Shown here piece after piece: positions 46,084 to 57,331 of a stretch of 64,000 bases of DNA. Origin of the DNA: Bacillus sp. REN16 (lineage in GTDB: Bacteria; Bacillota; Bacilli; Bacillales; Bacillaceae_L); contig NZ_JAJFZK010000004.1 of NCBI RefSeq assembly GCF_020731355.1, forward strand, positions 124,001 through 188,000. The letters run 5' to 3'. Each line of letters starts with the position of its first letter. Position 1 is the first letter of the stretch. The position numbers were made by a program, and so were the translations under genes. The notes below the pieces were generated by a model. It worked only from the letters and a program-made list of their open reading frames with translations, ran no database searches and was not told the DNA's origin.

Positions 46084-46623
46084 ATGAATAAAAATTGGAG
46101 TACAGTTGATGTATTAAAACATACGCGACATGATTGGTTAAATAAAATACAACTGATCAAAGGGAATATTTCATTAAATAAGATAGACCGGGTTAATACG
46201 ATAATCGAAGAAATTGTAATAGACGCTCAAAACGAAACACATCTCACAAATTTACAAATTCCATCCTTTGCTGCACTTATCATGACCTTTAATTGGGAGC
46301 CACATAAATATCAATTAGACTATGATCTCGTCGGGGATATTCGAAATTTATCAAACCACGATTTGAATTTAACGGAATGGTCCACACAATTTTTTGCCAT
46401 ACTTGATGAAGAAGTGGACGACCTGGGGGAAAATCATTTATCTCTCACAATCGATTGTTCATCAGAGGAAACCCGATTCTTTTTTGATTTTAGTGGAATA
46501 CTAAAAAATAGGGAAAACCTTACAAATTGGCTACATACAATGAGTCAAGCAGAACAGCTCCCTAAAATAACGGAATATAAAGTACATAAAGAAGAAGTAA
46601 GTTTAACACTACATATTGCATAA
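46084..46623 (+). CDS. spo0B: Sporulation initiation phosphotransferase Spo0B
   Basis: 179 residues. TRHDWLNKIQLIKGN near 11-25 contains the phospho-accepting His of the DHp-like hairpin; the C-terminal domain is a degenerate ATPase fold. It passes phosphate from Spo0F to Spo0A. ATG at 46084 has AGGGGAAATG 5 bases before it; the TTG frame extension upstream lacks an SD. It precedes obgE as in B. subtilis. Confidence 0.95.
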   Translation: MNKNWSTVDVLKHTRHDWLNKIQLIKGNISLNKIDRVNTIIEEIVIDAQNETHLTNLQIPSFAALIMTFNWEPHKYQLDYDLVGDIRNLSNHDLNLTEWSTQFFAILDEEVDDLGENHLSLTIDCSSEETRFFFDFSGILKNRENLTNWLHTMSQAEQLPKITEYKVHKEEVSLTLHIA

Positions 46624-46656
46624 TGATAAAGACGCATAATTAACCGGAGGTAAAAC

Positions 46657-47943
46657 ATGTTTGTTGATCAAGTCAAAGTGTATGTAAAAGGTGGAGACGG
46701 CGGTAATGGAATGGTTGCATACCGTCGTGAAAAATATGTTCCAATGGGCGGACCAGCGGGAGGAGACGGCGGAAAAGGTGCGGACGTAATTTTTGAAGTC
46801 GAAGAAGGACTAAGAACCTTAATGGATTTCCGTTACCAACGTCATTTTAAGGCAAAACGTGGAGAACACGGAATGTCTAAAAATCAGCATGGGAAAAATG
46901 CTGATTCAATGATTGTAAAGGTACCGCCTGGAACTGTCGTAACAGATGACGATACAGGTGTGGTGATTGCAGATTTAACACAGCATGGGCAAAGAGCAGT
47001 CATTGCAAAAGGCGGCCGTGGCGGAAGAGGTAATTCACGATTTGCGACTCCTGCCAATCCGGCACCAGAAATTGCTGAAAATGGTGAGCCTGGACAAGAG
47101 CGAAACGTAAAACTTGAACTAAAAGTTTTAGCTGACGTTGGTTTAGTTGGTTTTCCTAGCGTAGGAAAATCAACCCTATTATCTGTTGTTTCAGCAGCAA
47201 AACCGAAAATTGCAGAATATCATTTTACAACGATTGTTCCAAATCTTGGAGTTGTGGAAACTGAAGATGGACGCAGCTTTGTGATGGCCGATCTTCCCGG
47301 TCTAATTGAAGGTGCACACCAAGGTGTTGGTCTTGGACATCAATTTTTACGACATATTGAACGAACCAGAGTTATTGTTCATGTCATTGATATGTCTGCG
47401 ATGGAAGGGCGCGATCCTTACGAAGACTATCAAACGATAAATCAGGAATTAAAGGAATACAACCTAAGGTTGACTGAACGTCCGCAAATCATTGTAGCGA
47501 ATAAAATGGATATTCCTGAAGCGGAAGAAAATTTAAAAATATTTAAAGAAAAGCTTCAGGATGATGTGAAAATTTTTCCGATTTCGGCAATTACAAGACA
47601 AGGTCTTCGTGACTTATTATTTACCATTGCCGACTTGCTTGAAACGACTCCAGAATTTCCGCTTGAGGTGGAGGAAGATACAAGCACTCACCGCGTGATG
47701 TATCGTCACGAAAAAGAAGAAGTGGACTTTGTGATTTCACGTGAAAGTGATGGCTCATTTGTGATTTCTGGGGAACGAGTTGAAAAACTCTTTAAAATGA
47801 CTGACTTTAATAGAGATGAGTCTGTAAAACGATTTGCACGCCAAATAAGAGGAATGGGAATCGATGATGCGCTTCGTGAAAAAGGTGCAAAACATGGGGA
47901 TATCGTTAAATTACTTGAATATGAGTTTGAATTTATAGAATAA
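46657..47943 (+). CDS. obgE: Obg GTPase
   Basis: 428 residues: glycine-rich Obg fold ([27 protein letters not shown], 1-158), G domain with [11 protein letters not shown] (G1), [10 protein letters not shown] (G3) and NKMD (G4), and C-terminal OCT domain ([23 protein letters not shown]). Ribosome assembly and stress/sporulation factor. SD GGAGG. Confidence 0.98.
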   Translation: MFVDQVKVYVKGGDGGNGMVAYRREKYVPMGGPAGGDGGKGADVIFEVEEGLRTLMDFRYQRHFKAKRGEHGMSKNQHGKNADSMIVKVPPGTVVTDDDTGVVIADLTQHGQRAVIAKGGRGGRGNSRFATPANPAPEIAENGEPGQERNVKLELKVLADVGLVGFPSVGKSTLLSVVSAAKPKIAEYHFTTIVPNLGVVETEDGRSFVMADLPGLIEGAHQGVGLGHQFLRHIERTRVIVHVIDMSAMEGRDPYEDYQTINQELKEYNLRLTERPQIIVANKMDIPEAEENLKIFKEKLQDDVKIFPISAITRQGLRDLLFTIADLLETTPEFPLEVEEDTSTHRVMYRHEKEEVDFVISRESDGSFVISGERVEKLFKMTDFNRDESVKRFARQIRGMGIDDALREKGAKHGDIVKLLEYEFEFIE

Positions 47944-47974
47944 AGAGATGGAGAAGTTGGGGGGAGCAGCATAC

Positions 47975-48415
47975 ATGGATGGCAAATTCTATCTTGTTCG
48001 TGAGGATGTACTTCCAGAAGCGGTTCGAAAAACCTTAGACGCCAAGGAACTATTAGACAGTGGAGAAGCACAATCAATTGCTGAAGCTACACAAAAAGTA
48101 GACTTAAGCAGAAGTGCCTATTACAAATACAAAGACACTGTCTTTCCTTTCCACACGACTGTGAAAGAAAAAATTATCTCATTATTTTTTCATTTGGAAG
48201 ACCGATCTGGTACACTATCACAATTGCTAAGAACAGTAGCCGATACTGGTTGTAATGTGTTAACAATTCACCAAACAATTCCGCTTAGGGGAAAAGCGAA
48301 TGTAACACTTTCTTTAAATACGTCAGGCATTTATTGTGAAGTAACTGACCTCCTTGCTAAACTTCGAAAACTCGAATTCGTAGATAAAGTTGAAATTCTT
48401 GGAACAGGAGCATAG
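47975..48415 (+). CDS. pheB: ACT-domain protein PheB
   Basis: 146 residues. Begins [19 protein letters not shown]; a helical N-terminal part with a [12 protein letters not shown] helix-turn-helix-like stretch and a C-terminal ACT domain ([20 protein letters not shown]). ACT domains bind amino acids; probably senses phenylalanine with PheA (inference). ATG at 47975 has GGGGGGAG 9 bases before, better than the ATG at 47948. Confidence 0.9.
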   Translation: MDGKFYLVREDVLPEAVRKTLDAKELLDSGEAQSIAEATQKVDLSRSAYYKYKDTVFPFHTTVKEKIISLFFHLEDRSGTLSQLLRTVADTGCNVLTIHQTIPLRGKANVTLSLNTSGIYCEVTDLLAKLRKLEFVDKVEILGTGA

Positions 48416-48427
48416 GGGGAGACACAG

Positions 48428-49282
48428 ATGAATATAACGAATGTAGGATTTTTGGGACCAAACGCAACATTCACAGAACAAGCGGTAACGGCACTATTTC
48501 CTAGTAAGAAAAATATTCCGTATCGAACTATCCCGGCATGTATTGATGCAGTGGAAAATCGGGAAGTCGATGTAGCTGTTGTTCCAATTGAAAATACAAT
48601 AGAAGGAACTGTAAATTTAACCATTGACTATTTAATTCATGAAAAACAGTTGAAAATAGTTGGCGAAGTGATTATTCCGATTAAGCAACATTTAATGGTG
48701 CACCCCGACAATACAATTGAATGGGAAAATGTTGACGGAATTTATTCACATCCTCATGCGATCGCACAATGTCATAAATTTTTATACAATAGTTTTCCAA
48801 GTATACAACCGATTGAAATTAGCTCTACGGGTGCAGCTGCGAAATTTGTAAGTGAGCATCCTGATCAAAAGGTAGCCGCGATTGCAAATTCATTTGCAGC
48901 TAAGGAATATGGTTTAACAATCGTGAGACATGATATCCACGATTTTGACAATAATCATACTCGGTTTGTTGTTCTTCATAAAGAGATGTTAGATTTAGAT
49001 ATCATGAAGGACAATTCAGGCAATAAAACAACTTTAATGGTTACTTTGCCATCAGACCAGGCAGGAGCATTGCATCAAGTATTATCTGTATTTGCATGGA
49101 GAAAATTAAATTTATCAAAAATTGAATCAAGACCCATGAAAACAGGTCTTGGTAATTACTTCTTTTTAATTGATATTGAACAAAAAATGGATGATATTCT
49201 AATCCCAAGCGCGATTGCTGAACTAGAGGCACTGGGAAGTGGTGTTACCGTGTTAGGTAGCTATCCATATTATCGCATTTGA
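48428..49282 (+). CDS. pheA: Prephenate dehydratase
   Basis: 284 residues converting prephenate to phenylpyruvate for phenylalanine synthesis. VGFLGPNATFTEQA at the N-terminus, VVPIENTIEGTVNLTID, and NNHTRFVVL as active-site TRF motif; C-terminal ACT domain with KIESRPMKTGLGNYFFLIDI carries the ESRP phenylalanine-binding motif, so feedback inhibition is expected. SD GGGGGAGA. Confidence 0.97.
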   Translation: MNITNVGFLGPNATFTEQAVTALFPSKKNIPYRTIPACIDAVENREVDVAVVPIENTIEGTVNLTIDYLIHEKQLKIVGEVIIPIKQHLMVHPDNTIEWENVDGIYSHPHAIAQCHKFLYNSFPSIQPIEISSTGAAAKFVSEHPDQKVAAIANSFAAKEYGLTIVRHDIHDFDNNHTRFVVLHKEMLDLDIMKDNSGNKTTLMVTLPSDQAGALHQVLSVFAWRKLNLSKIESRPMKTGLGNYFFLIDIEQKMDDILIPSAIAELEALGSGVTVLGSYPYYRI

Positions 49283-49314
49283 GACTTGACCTTTTGGTTG
49301 AGTCTTATTTTTTT
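49282..49314 (+). terminator. Terminator of pheA
   Basis: AGACTTGACC/GGTTGAGTCT stem with two G-U pairs, then TATTTTTTT. Confidence 0.75.
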
Positions 49315-49441
49315 AAACTTGACCACCCTTCATAATACACATAATTTGTGTAGCCTACGCATAAGTTGTGATGAGAAATAGTGGCAATTTGCCTAATTTG
49401 TCATAGTATGTATGGACTTATGTATAGGAGGGGAAAAACGC

Positions 49442-51001
49442 GTGAAGATCCATATCGTTCAAAAAGGAGACACCTTATGGGAAATTGCGAAAAAATATGG
49501 TGTAGACTTCGGGGAACTAAAAGCTGTAAATACCCAATTAAGCAATCCGGATATGCTTATGCCTGGTATGAAAATTAAAGTACCAACAGGAACTGTTCAT
49601 GTAAAAAAAGAAGCTCAAATTGGCGGAGCCAAAAAAGAAGCACAAATTCACGTAGCACCTAAAAAGGAGGAACAAATTCAGCATCCATTTGCTAATATTA
49701 CTCCGCAGCCATTTCCAGTAATGGAAGTAGAAGAAGAGGTACCAGAGGTAAAAGAGGAAGTAAAGGGAGTGGAGACCGGTCCATATATACCTCAAATGCC
49801 GCAAATATTTGTTATGCCACAGGCGCCAGCACCTCCGCCACCAATGCCTGTTATGCCACAGATGCCGCAATATCAGCCGCTTGAAATTGATATCAATAAT
49901 TATAATTTAATGGATGTTGGTATGCCACAACTTCCAACAGCACCACAGAATGTTTTACCAGGAATGATGGCACCCGTGGAAGATGATTTTGGACCAGAGG
50001 AGGATTATGAAGCAGCGATGTCGCAAATGCCTCAATCTCAACCGATGGCACAGATGCCACAAATGCCACAAATGCCAATTCAACAGCCTGCAATGTTTAA
50101 TCATTGCGTACCAATGACACCGGTAATGCCTGGATCTGGATTTAATTATGTTCCAGGTTTTCAGGGAGGTTTTCCACCACAAGGACCTTTTAATCCGATG
50201 GGTGGATCCCCACGTACAGAAGGTGTGAAAGAGCAAGTTAAGGAAGAAGTGGCACCTGTACAAATGGCACCAGCACCAGCACCAGTACCAATGCCACAAC
50301 CAAATCCATTTGAAATTGATATTAACAATTTTAATATTATGCAGGCACAAATGCCGCAAATGGTAGCAGGAGTGGAGGATGAATTTGAAGATGTACCAGA
50401 AATGCCACAAATGATGCCACAGATGGCACCAATGCAAGCACCACCATTCCCGATGGGGCCAGGTCCATGTGTGCCAGTTTCACCAGTAATGCCTGGGATG
50501 GGCTTTAATGGAGGGTTTCCGGGCATGGGTCAAGGACCAACGCCGTTTGCTCCAGGTATGCCAATGCAAGCTGCACCACAAGCTGTAAGTCCAGCGATGA
50601 CTACTAATCCATTTGGTAATCCTGGACCAGGTTATGCAGGTCCTATGAATCAACAAATGATGCCATCACAGTTCTATAACAAAAAAGATTGTGGCTGTGG
50701 AGGACCAAAGCCGCCGTTTGAAGGTGGGCAATTTCCTCAACAAGGCTATCCGATGGGGCAACCAGGATTTGCAGGGCAATTTCCTCAACAAGGCTTTCCG
50801 ATGGGGCAGCCGGGATTTGCAGGGCAATTTCCTCAGCAAAACTTTCCGATGGGGCAACCTGGCTTTCCTGGACAATTCCAACCCCAATTTCAAGGGGGGT
50901 TCCCAGGACAACAAGGTGTACCATTCGGAATGAATCCAAATCAACAAATGGCGTTTAACCCAATGTTTAATATGCCTGATGTCGATGATGATCTAGATTA
51001 A
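49442..51001 (+). CDS. safA: Spore coat assembly protein SafA
   Basis: 519 residues. N-terminal LysM (IHIVQKGDTLWEIAKKYGVDF), then KKEAQI repeats and a very Met/Pro/Gln-rich body. Two related units begin LEIDINNYNLMDVGMP and FEIDINNFNIMQAQMP, each leading to a CVPxxPVMPG block. Near the C-terminus DCGCGGPKPPFEGG precedes three 16-residue tandem repeats (GQFPQQGFPMGQPGFA). SafA anchors to the cortex side and binds SpoVID (encoded at 7722). GTG start chosen because AGGAGGGG lies 8 bases upstream. Confidence 0.93.
   Translation: MKIHIVQKGDTLWEIAKKYGVDFGELKAVNTQLSNPDMLMPGMKIKVPTGTVHVKKEAQIGGAKKEAQIHVAPKKEEQIQHPFANITPQPFPVMEVEEEVPEVKEEVKGVETGPYIPQMPQIFVMPQAPAPPPPMPVMPQMPQYQPLEIDINNYNLMDVGMPQLPTAPQNVLPGMMAPVEDDFGPEEDYEAAMSQMPQSQPMAQMPQMPQMPIQQPAMFNHCVPMTPVMPGSGFNYVPGFQGGFPPQGPFNPMGGSPRTEGVKEQVKEEVAPVQMAPAPAPVPMPQPNPFEIDINNFNIMQAQMPQMVAGVEDEFEDVPEMPQMMPQMAPMQAPPFPMGPGPCVPVSPVMPGMGFNGGFPGMGQGPTPFAPGMPMQAAPQAVSPAMTTNPFGNPGPGYAGPMNQQMMPSQFYNKKDCGCGGPKPPFEGGQFPQQGYPMGQPGFAGQFPQQGFPMGQPGFAGQFPQQNFPMGQPGFPGQFQPQFQGGFPGQQGVPFGMNPNQQMAFNPMFNMPDVDDDLD
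50725..50880 (+). repeat. Three tandem 48-base repeats inside safA
   Basis: Units begin GGGCAATTTCCTCAACAAGG and differ at a few positions, encoding GQFPQQxxPMGQPGFx. Confidence 0.85.
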
Positions 51002-51023
51002 ATAAACTTTAAAAAACTTTTGC

Positions 51024-51057
51024 AAGGGCGAATCAGAAATTCGTCCTTTTATTTTTT
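51024..51057 (+). terminator. Terminator of safA
   Basis: AAGGGCGAAT/ATTCGTCCTT hairpin followed by TTATTTTTT. Confidence 0.85.
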
Positions 51058-51132
51058 GTAGTTCCTAGGAATAATAATAAAAAAATGTTTGCCCAAAATT
51101 TTAATATCCTGCAAATAACTAACAGAAATAAT

Positions 51133-51192
51133 CCCCCTTTGATAAGACAACCTAAAGATGAACATAAATTTATGTTCAAAGGTCAAAGGGGG
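51133..51192 (+). promoter_or_regulatory. Nested hairpin burying the SD of the coxA-like gene
   Basis: Outer arms CCCCCTTTGA (51133-51142) and TCAAAGGGGG (51183-51192) are perfectly complementary; the loop holds a perfect palindrome GAACATAAATTTATGTTC. GGGGG of the 3' arm is the only SD for the TTG start 8 bases later. Confidence 0.75.
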
Positions 51193-51200
51193 TTATTGTA

Positions 51201-52109
51201 TTGAGGAAAATACTTTATTCAGTTTCGACTGCAGCATTGCTGCTTGGGGGACTAACAGCTTGTAATACCGACCAAGGGGCATCAACAAATAGTAATGATA
51301 ATGCCAGACCAATTGGGTATTACTCAAACGAAGATGATCGTGACCGAAATGTTCGCAACGGAAATGGATATCAACTCCGTGACAACGATGGTCCACTAAC
51401 AGAGATCATGGACCGCAATGGGAACAATTTCAATAGGAACGATCGCACTGGCGTTATGAACAACAGAAACGACAGAAATAACAAAACCGGCATCATGAAC
51501 AACCGGAACGACAGAAATAACAACTCTTATAGTATGGACAACGATAAAACAAGAAAGAATCGTCCGGGAATTATGAATTATCGCGATGAACAACGCCGAA
51601 CTGGCATTATGAATAATCGCGATGGCCGAACAATAAACCCTTATAATGATGGTAATCCAAATACAATTGGATATAATAAACATGGATATGCCGATCAAAA
51701 TTATCACAGCCATCTTAACGACAATAACCATAAGGTCCAAACGTATGGTTATTACAATGACAATGGAAATTTAGTTCGTAAAATTTCCGAACGTGCGGAG
51801 AAGGTTAAAAATGTCGAAGATGCTCGTGTAATCGTGACAGATGATAATGTCCTGATTGCTGTTGATACAAATGACAATAACAACCGTAATAATGTACAAA
51901 ATGCAGTCGAAAAAGCAGTTGCACCCCTAGCTGGGAATCGAAATGTAAATGTTGTTACAGATGAAGGTACTTTTACCCGAGTTCGTGACATCGATAATAA
52001 TATTCGCAATGGAAACAGACGCGAAACCATCGATGCTGACATTAAAGACCTCTTCGACAACATTGGCAACACAATTAAAGCCCCATTTACAAATCATAAT
52101 AGGGGTTAA
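51201..52109 (+). CDS. coxA: YhcN/YlaJ-family sporulation lipoprotein (CoxA-like)
   Basis: 302 residues. Lipoprotein signal LLLGGLTAC with the lipid Cys near residue 21. The middle (about 70-170) is Asn/Asp/Arg-rich with repeats of the form TGIMNNRNDRNN; the folded C-terminal YhcN/YlaJ domain (AEKVKNVEDARVIVTDDNVLIAVD) covers about 195-300. In B. subtilis coxA follows safA and its product is in the spore cortex. TTG start; translation may be limited by the hairpin upstream. The exact orthologue is uncertain because the repeat region differs. Confidence 0.75.
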   Translation: MRKILYSVSTAALLLGGLTACNTDQGASTNSNDNARPIGYYSNEDDRDRNVRNGNGYQLRDNDGPLTEIMDRNGNNFNRNDRTGVMNNRNDRNNKTGIMNNRNDRNNNSYSMDNDKTRKNRPGIMNYRDEQRRTGIMNNRDGRTINPYNDGNPNTIGYNKHGYADQNYHSHLNDNNHKVQTYGYYNDNGNLVRKISERAEKVKNVEDARVIVTDDNVLIAVDTNDNNNRNNVQNAVEKAVAPLAGNRNVNVVTDEGTFTRVRDIDNNIRNGNRRETIDADIKDLFDNIGNTIKAPFTNHNRG

Positions 52110-52130
52110 CTTTATTCAGCAGAGGTTAAA

Positions 52131-52156
52131 GGATGTCCCTAGGGGCATCCTTTTCT
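52131..52156 (+). terminator. Terminator of the coxA-like gene
   Basis: GGATGTCCCT/AGGGGCATCC hairpin then TTTTCT. Confidence 0.75.
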
Positions 52157-52278
52157 AATGAAAGTAAAAATTTTGGTTAAACCTGTTAATTTTGGTCACA
52201 CTAGTGAGTGTAGGGCGGTAATTGCAATTTTAAAAAATTCTAATGTAGATGGCAACTAATTGTAAGAGGTGATGCCAA

Positions 52279-52806
52279 ATGAGAACGATCGTAAAAGTAA
52301 TCGTTTGTCTAGCGGTTGTATTTATATTGCCAAGCTTTTCAGGAAGCAGTGCAGAGTTAACAGAGGAAAATAATGAGACAGTTCATGAAGTGAATGGTCC
52401 TTTAGAAGTCACGGTCATTCTTGAACGCGTTTATGTTGATGGTGAGGTAAGTGAAGAAATACTGAAAGAGACAATCCTATCGATGGAGGATTTTTGGGCC
52501 ACTTACGAAGATTGGAACCTCGTTCATCAAGATGAAGATCAGGTTGTTTTTCAACAGCGTATCGATGATATTTCGCCGTTACTAAAATCAAATGGTTATT
52601 TTGGCTTAACCAATGATGGAATTTTATCAATTTTTAACGGAAAACCAGATGAATCTGATAATGTCATACAGTCTTTCTTCCAAATCGATGTTGAAAAGCT
52701 TGAAAGTTACCAGCATGATTTATTACGAAAAGGAATCAAGGTTGGCACAAAGGACGAATATATTAATGTGATTGAAACCTATAAGACATATACATCCTCC
52801 CCATAA
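52279..52806 (+). CDS. bofC: Forespore regulator BofC
   Basis: 175 residues with signal peptide (VIVCLAVVFILPSFSGSSA), a N-terminal beta domain (LEVTVILERVYVDGEVSEE) and the C-terminal DGILSIFNGKPD segment typical of BofC. Secreted into the intermembrane space of the forespore, it restrains SpoIVB and so delays pro-SigmaK processing by SpoIVFB (encoded at 42389). SD AGAGGTGAT. It precedes ruvA as in B. subtilis. Confidence 0.92.
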   Translation: MRTIVKVIVCLAVVFILPSFSGSSAELTEENNETVHEVNGPLEVTVILERVYVDGEVSEEILKETILSMEDFWATYEDWNLVHQDEDQVVFQQRIDDISPLLKSNGYFGLTNDGILSIFNGKPDESDNVIQSFFQIDVEKLESYQHDLLRKGIKVGTKDEYINVIETYKTYTSSP

Positions 52807-52820
52807 TACATTAGTATTTG

Positions 52821-52857
52821 AGAGACTAGGAAAGCTTCTAGTCTCTTTTTATTTTAG
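52821..52857 (+). terminator. Terminator of bofC
   Basis: AGAGACTAG/CTAGTCTCT hairpin then TTTTATTTT. Confidence 0.85.
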
Positions 52858-52914
52858 TCTTTTTTGGACGAATATGATAAAATGATGTACAGCAAAGCAG
52901 GGGAGAGAAGATGT

Positions 52915-53517
52915 TTGATTGAATTTATTAAAGGTACGGTTGAATATATAAATCCTGAATATGTTGTTGTTGAAAATAACGGAGTAGGCTATCAAATTTA
53001 TACACCTAACCCATTTGTTTTTAAAAAAGAAAATCTGGAAACCGTTTATACATATCAGCATGTAAGAGAGGATATACTGGCGCTCTATGGCTTTAAGACG
53101 CGTGAGGAACGTGCTTTATTTTTGAAACTATTAAATGTCACAGGGATTGGCCCAAAAGGCGGGCTAGCAATTCTAGCATCTGGAGAGCCTGAACAACTTG
53201 TTAGAGCGATTGAGAATGAGGATGAAAAGTTCTTAGTAAAGTTCCCGGGTGTTGGGAAAAAGACGGCACGACAAATCATCTTAGATTTAAAAGGAAAACT
53301 TCATGATTTGATGCCTTCATTACATCCTGATTTATTTTCCGAAGATCATGAGTTGGAGATATATACAAGTCAGACAGAGCTTGATGAAGCGGCAGAAGCG
53401 TTAAAAGTATTAGGCTATGCTGAGAGAGAAATCAATAAAGTATTGCCGGAACTGCGGAAAGAAAAGCTTTCAACAGATCAATATATTAAAAAGGCTTTAC
53501 AAAAGCTATTAAAATAA
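52915..53517 (+). CDS. ruvA: Holliday junction DNA helicase subunit RuvA
   Basis: 200 residues: OB domain ([20 protein letters not shown]), two helix-hairpin-helix motifs ([33 protein letters not shown]) and the C-terminal RuvB-contact domain. TTG start: GGGGAGAG lies 7 bases before it and the protein then begins exactly as B. subtilis RuvA; longer frames upstream lack homology. Confidence 0.97.
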   Translation: MIEFIKGTVEYINPEYVVVENNGVGYQIYTPNPFVFKKENLETVYTYQHVREDILALYGFKTREERALFLKLLNVTGIGPKGGLAILASGEPEQLVRAIENEDEKFLVKFPGVGKKTARQIILDLKGKLHDLMPSLHPDLFSEDHELEIYTSQTELDEAAEALKVLGYAEREINKVLPELRKEKLSTDQYIKKALQKLLK

Positions 53518-53530
53518 GGGGGTTGCTTGA

Positions 53531-54532
53531 ATGGAGGACAGAATCGTTTCAGGTAGTGCAAATTACGAAGAGTCAGCGATCGAGCAAAGCCTTAGACCAC
53601 AAACCTTATCCCAATATATTGGACAAGAAAAGGTAAAATCGAATTTATCGATTTTTATCGAAGCGGCAAAAATGAGGCAGGAAACCTTGGACCATGTATT
53701 ATTATATGGACCTCCAGGGCTGGGGAAAACGACGCTTGCCACCATTATTGCAAACGAAATGGGTGTAAATATTCGCACGACCTCTGGCCCGGCGATTGAA
53801 AGGCCTGGAGATCTAGCAGCTATTTTGACAGCACTTGAACCAGGTGATGTCCTTTTTATTGATGAAATCCATCGACTTCAACGCTCCATCGAGGAAGTTT
53901 TATATCCTGCAATGGAGGATTTTTGTTTAGATATCGTGATCGGAAAGGGGGCAGGGGCGCGTTCTGTCAGACTTGATTTGCCACCCTTCACCCTGGTTGG
54001 GGCGACAACAAGGGCTGGTTCCTTGTCTGCACCACTTCGGGATCGATTTGGGGTCCTTAGCCGTCTTGAATACTACAATGAAAATCAGCTTGCGGATATT
54101 GTAGTGAGGACAGCAGAATTGCTGGAGGTAGAAATTGAAGACCGGGCTGCACATGAAATTGCGAGACGGTCAAGAGGGACACCGAGGATTGCGAATCGTC
54201 TGCTAAGGCGGGTAAGAGATTTCGCCCAAGTACGTGGTGACGGGACAATCACGACAACTATGGCAAATACGGCATTAGAATTACTTCAGGTTGACCGTTT
54301 AGGACTTGACCATATTGACCATAAATTACTTAAAGGAATCATTGAGAAGTTTCGTGGTGGTCCAGTTGGTCTTGAGACCATATCAGCCACTATTGGTGAA
54401 GAGTCGCTGACAATTGAAGATGTGTACGAGCCTTATCTTCTTCAAATCGGCTTCTTGCAGCGAACCCCACGTGGTCGAGTCGTAACAGACCTTGTTTACC
54501 GGCATTTTCAAATTGAGATTCCGAAGGAGTAG
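53531..54532 (+). CDS. ruvB: Holliday junction branch-migration ATPase RuvB
   Basis: 333 residues. Walker [12 protein letters not shown], Walker B FIDEIHRL, sensor [18 protein letters not shown] and C-terminal winged helix ([13 protein letters not shown]). 13 bases after ruvA; SD GGGGG. Confidence 0.98.
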   Translation: MEDRIVSGSANYEESAIEQSLRPQTLSQYIGQEKVKSNLSIFIEAAKMRQETLDHVLLYGPPGLGKTTLATIIANEMGVNIRTTSGPAIERPGDLAAILTALEPGDVLFIDEIHRLQRSIEEVLYPAMEDFCLDIVIGKGAGARSVRLDLPPFTLVGATTRAGSLSAPLRDRFGVLSRLEYYNENQLADIVVRTAELLEVEIEDRAAHEIARRSRGTPRIANRLLRRVRDFAQVRGDGTITTTMANTALELLQVDRLGLDHIDHKLLKGIIEKFRGGPVGLETISATIGEESLTIEDVYEPYLLQIGFLQRTPRGRVVTDLVYRHFQIEIPKE

Positions 54533-54542
54533 GTAATGAAAC

Positions 54543-54734
54543 ATGGGCAAAATGCTAATGATAATGGGGATTCTCCTATTAATTGTTGGATTTATCATGC
54601 ATTTTATTGGAAAGTTGCCAGGGGATATTGTAGTGAAAAAGGGAAATACAACCTTCTATTTTCCGATTGTTACATCGATTGTAATTAGCATTGTTTTATC
54701 ATTAATTTTATATGTCTTTAGTCGGTTTCGTTAA
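54543..54734 (+). CDS. DUF2905 small membrane protein
   Basis: 63 residues, two TM helices separated by the conserved GKLPGDIVVKKGNTTFYFP. Function unknown; frequently found between ruvB and queA. SD GAGTAGG partly in the ruvB end. Confidence 0.85.
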   Translation: MGKMLMIMGILLLIVGFIMHFIGKLPGDIVVKKGNTTFYFPIVTSIVISIVLSLILYVFSRFR

Positions 54735-54757
54735 ACTGTTAGGAATAAGGTGAGATT

Positions 54758-55783
54758 ATGAAAGTAGATTTATTTGATTTTGATTTACCAGAGGAATTAA
54801 TTGCACAAACTCCATTGGAAAAACGCGAGGCTTCACGTTTAATGGTAGTAGATAAGGAGACGGGCGAAATTACTCATACTCATTTCCGCTCCATTCTTTC
54901 GTACCTTAATGAAGGAGACTGCTTAGTCTTAAACGATACACGTGTTCTTCCAGCACGACTTTATGGTGTAAAAGAGGATACAGGCGCTAAAGTAGAGGTG
55001 CTTCTTTTAAAACAAAAAGACGGGGATACATGGGAGACACTTGTGAAGCCTGCAAAACGGGTCAAGGAAGGCACTGAATTAACCTTTGGAGATGGACGCT
55101 TAAAAGCAACTTGTACGGAAATCGGCGATCACGGTGGCAGAATATTGGACTTCCACTATGAAGGTATATTTTTCGAGGTTTTAGATGCGCTGGGTGAAAT
55201 GCCCTTACCTCCATATATACACGAGCAATTGGACGATAAAGAGCGATACCAAACAGTGTATGCTAAGCACCGTGGCTCAGCAGCCGCACCCACAGCTGGC
55301 CTGCATTTTACAGAAGAACTTCTTCAGGAAATTCGTGACAAAGGTGTACATACAGCATTTATTACCTTGCATGTTGGCTTAGGTACCTTCCGCCCGGTAA
55401 ACTCGGATACGATTGAGGATCATGACATGCATTCTGAATTTTATCAAATGACTGAGGAGACAGCTAAATTACTTAACGATGTGAAAGCTAACGGCGGTAA
55501 AATCATTTCCGTGGGGACTACATCGACTAGAACGCTTGAAACTATTGTGAAAAAGAATGGAAAATTTGCAGAGTCAAGCGGTTGGACAAGTATCTTCATT
55601 TATCCAGGATATCAATATGAGGCGATTGATGGACTCATCACGAACTTCCATCTACCTAAGAGCACACTTATCATGCTCGTAAGCGCGCTAGCAGGTCGAG
55701 AGCATATCCTTCATGCCTACAATGAAGCAGTAAAAGAGCGTTACCGTTTCTTTAGCTTTGGAGATGCAATGCTTATTAAATAA
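54758..55783 (+). CDS. queA: S-adenosylmethionine:tRNA ribosyltransferase-isomerase
   Basis: 341 residues. Converts preQ1 in tRNA to epoxyqueuosine using SAM. Motifs [45 protein letters not shown] and [10 protein letters not shown] are typical. SD AAGGTGA. Works with tgt, the next gene. Confidence 0.98.
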   Translation: MKVDLFDFDLPEELIAQTPLEKREASRLMVVDKETGEITHTHFRSILSYLNEGDCLVLNDTRVLPARLYGVKEDTGAKVEVLLLKQKDGDTWETLVKPAKRVKEGTELTFGDGRLKATCTEIGDHGGRILDFHYEGIFFEVLDALGEMPLPPYIHEQLDDKERYQTVYAKHRGSAAAPTAGLHFTEELLQEIRDKGVHTAFITLHVGLGTFRPVNSDTIEDHDMHSEFYQMTEETAKLLNDVKANGGKIISVGTTSTRTLETIVKKNGKFAESSGWTSIFIYPGYQYEAIDGLITNFHLPKSTLIMLVSALAGREHILHAYNEAVKERYRFFSFGDAMLIK

Positions 55784-55819
55784 ATTGGAACTTCGGGTAG
55801 TGACAAACACCCATAATAA

Positions 55820-56974
<1,155 letters not shown>

Positions 56975-57017
56975 ATAAAGAAAATGTAGTAGAGAAAATA
57001 TTCGGGAGGTGAAATGA

Positions 57018-57278
57018 ATGGAAGGTATTTTAGGAACAGTTGGTCCTTTAATTCTGATGTTTGCGATTTTCTATTTTCTACTAATTCGTCCACAACAAAA
57101 GCGTCAAAAAGCTACTGTACAAATGCAATCTAATCTTGCAAAGGGTGATAAGGTAGTTACTGTTGGTGGTTTACACGGAATCATTGATTCAATCGATGAG
57201 AACAAGGTAGTCATTAAATCAGGGAATGCGAATCTTACATACGATAGACAAGCAATACGTGATGTTAATAAGGACTAA
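57018..57278 (+). CDS. yajC: Preprotein translocase accessory subunit YajC
   Basis: 86 residues: one TM helix (PLILMFAIFYFLLIRPQQKR) and the soluble KGDKVVTVGGLHGIIDSID segment. Associates with SecDF, which is encoded at 60812. SD GGGAGGTGA. Confidence 0.96.
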   Translation: MEGILGTVGPLILMFAIFYFLLIRPQQKRQKATVQMQSNLAKGDKVVTVGGLHGIIDSIDENKVVIKSGNANLTYDRQAIRDVNKD

Positions 57279-57290
57279 ATTAAACCCAGC

Positions 57291-57321
57291 AAAAAAAGAG
57301 CGTCTAGAACGCTCTTTTTTT
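57291..57321. terminator. Bidirectional terminator between yajC and yrzE
   Basis: GAGCGT/ACGCTC stem with A-run before and T-run after. Confidence 0.85.
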
Positions 57322-57331
57322 AGTTCATCAA

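Noticed and set aside
49955-50437. Minus-strand frame of 160 codons opposite safA
   Set aside because: His/Trp/Leu-rich complement of the Met/Pro/Gln repeats, no SD and no plausible protein pattern.
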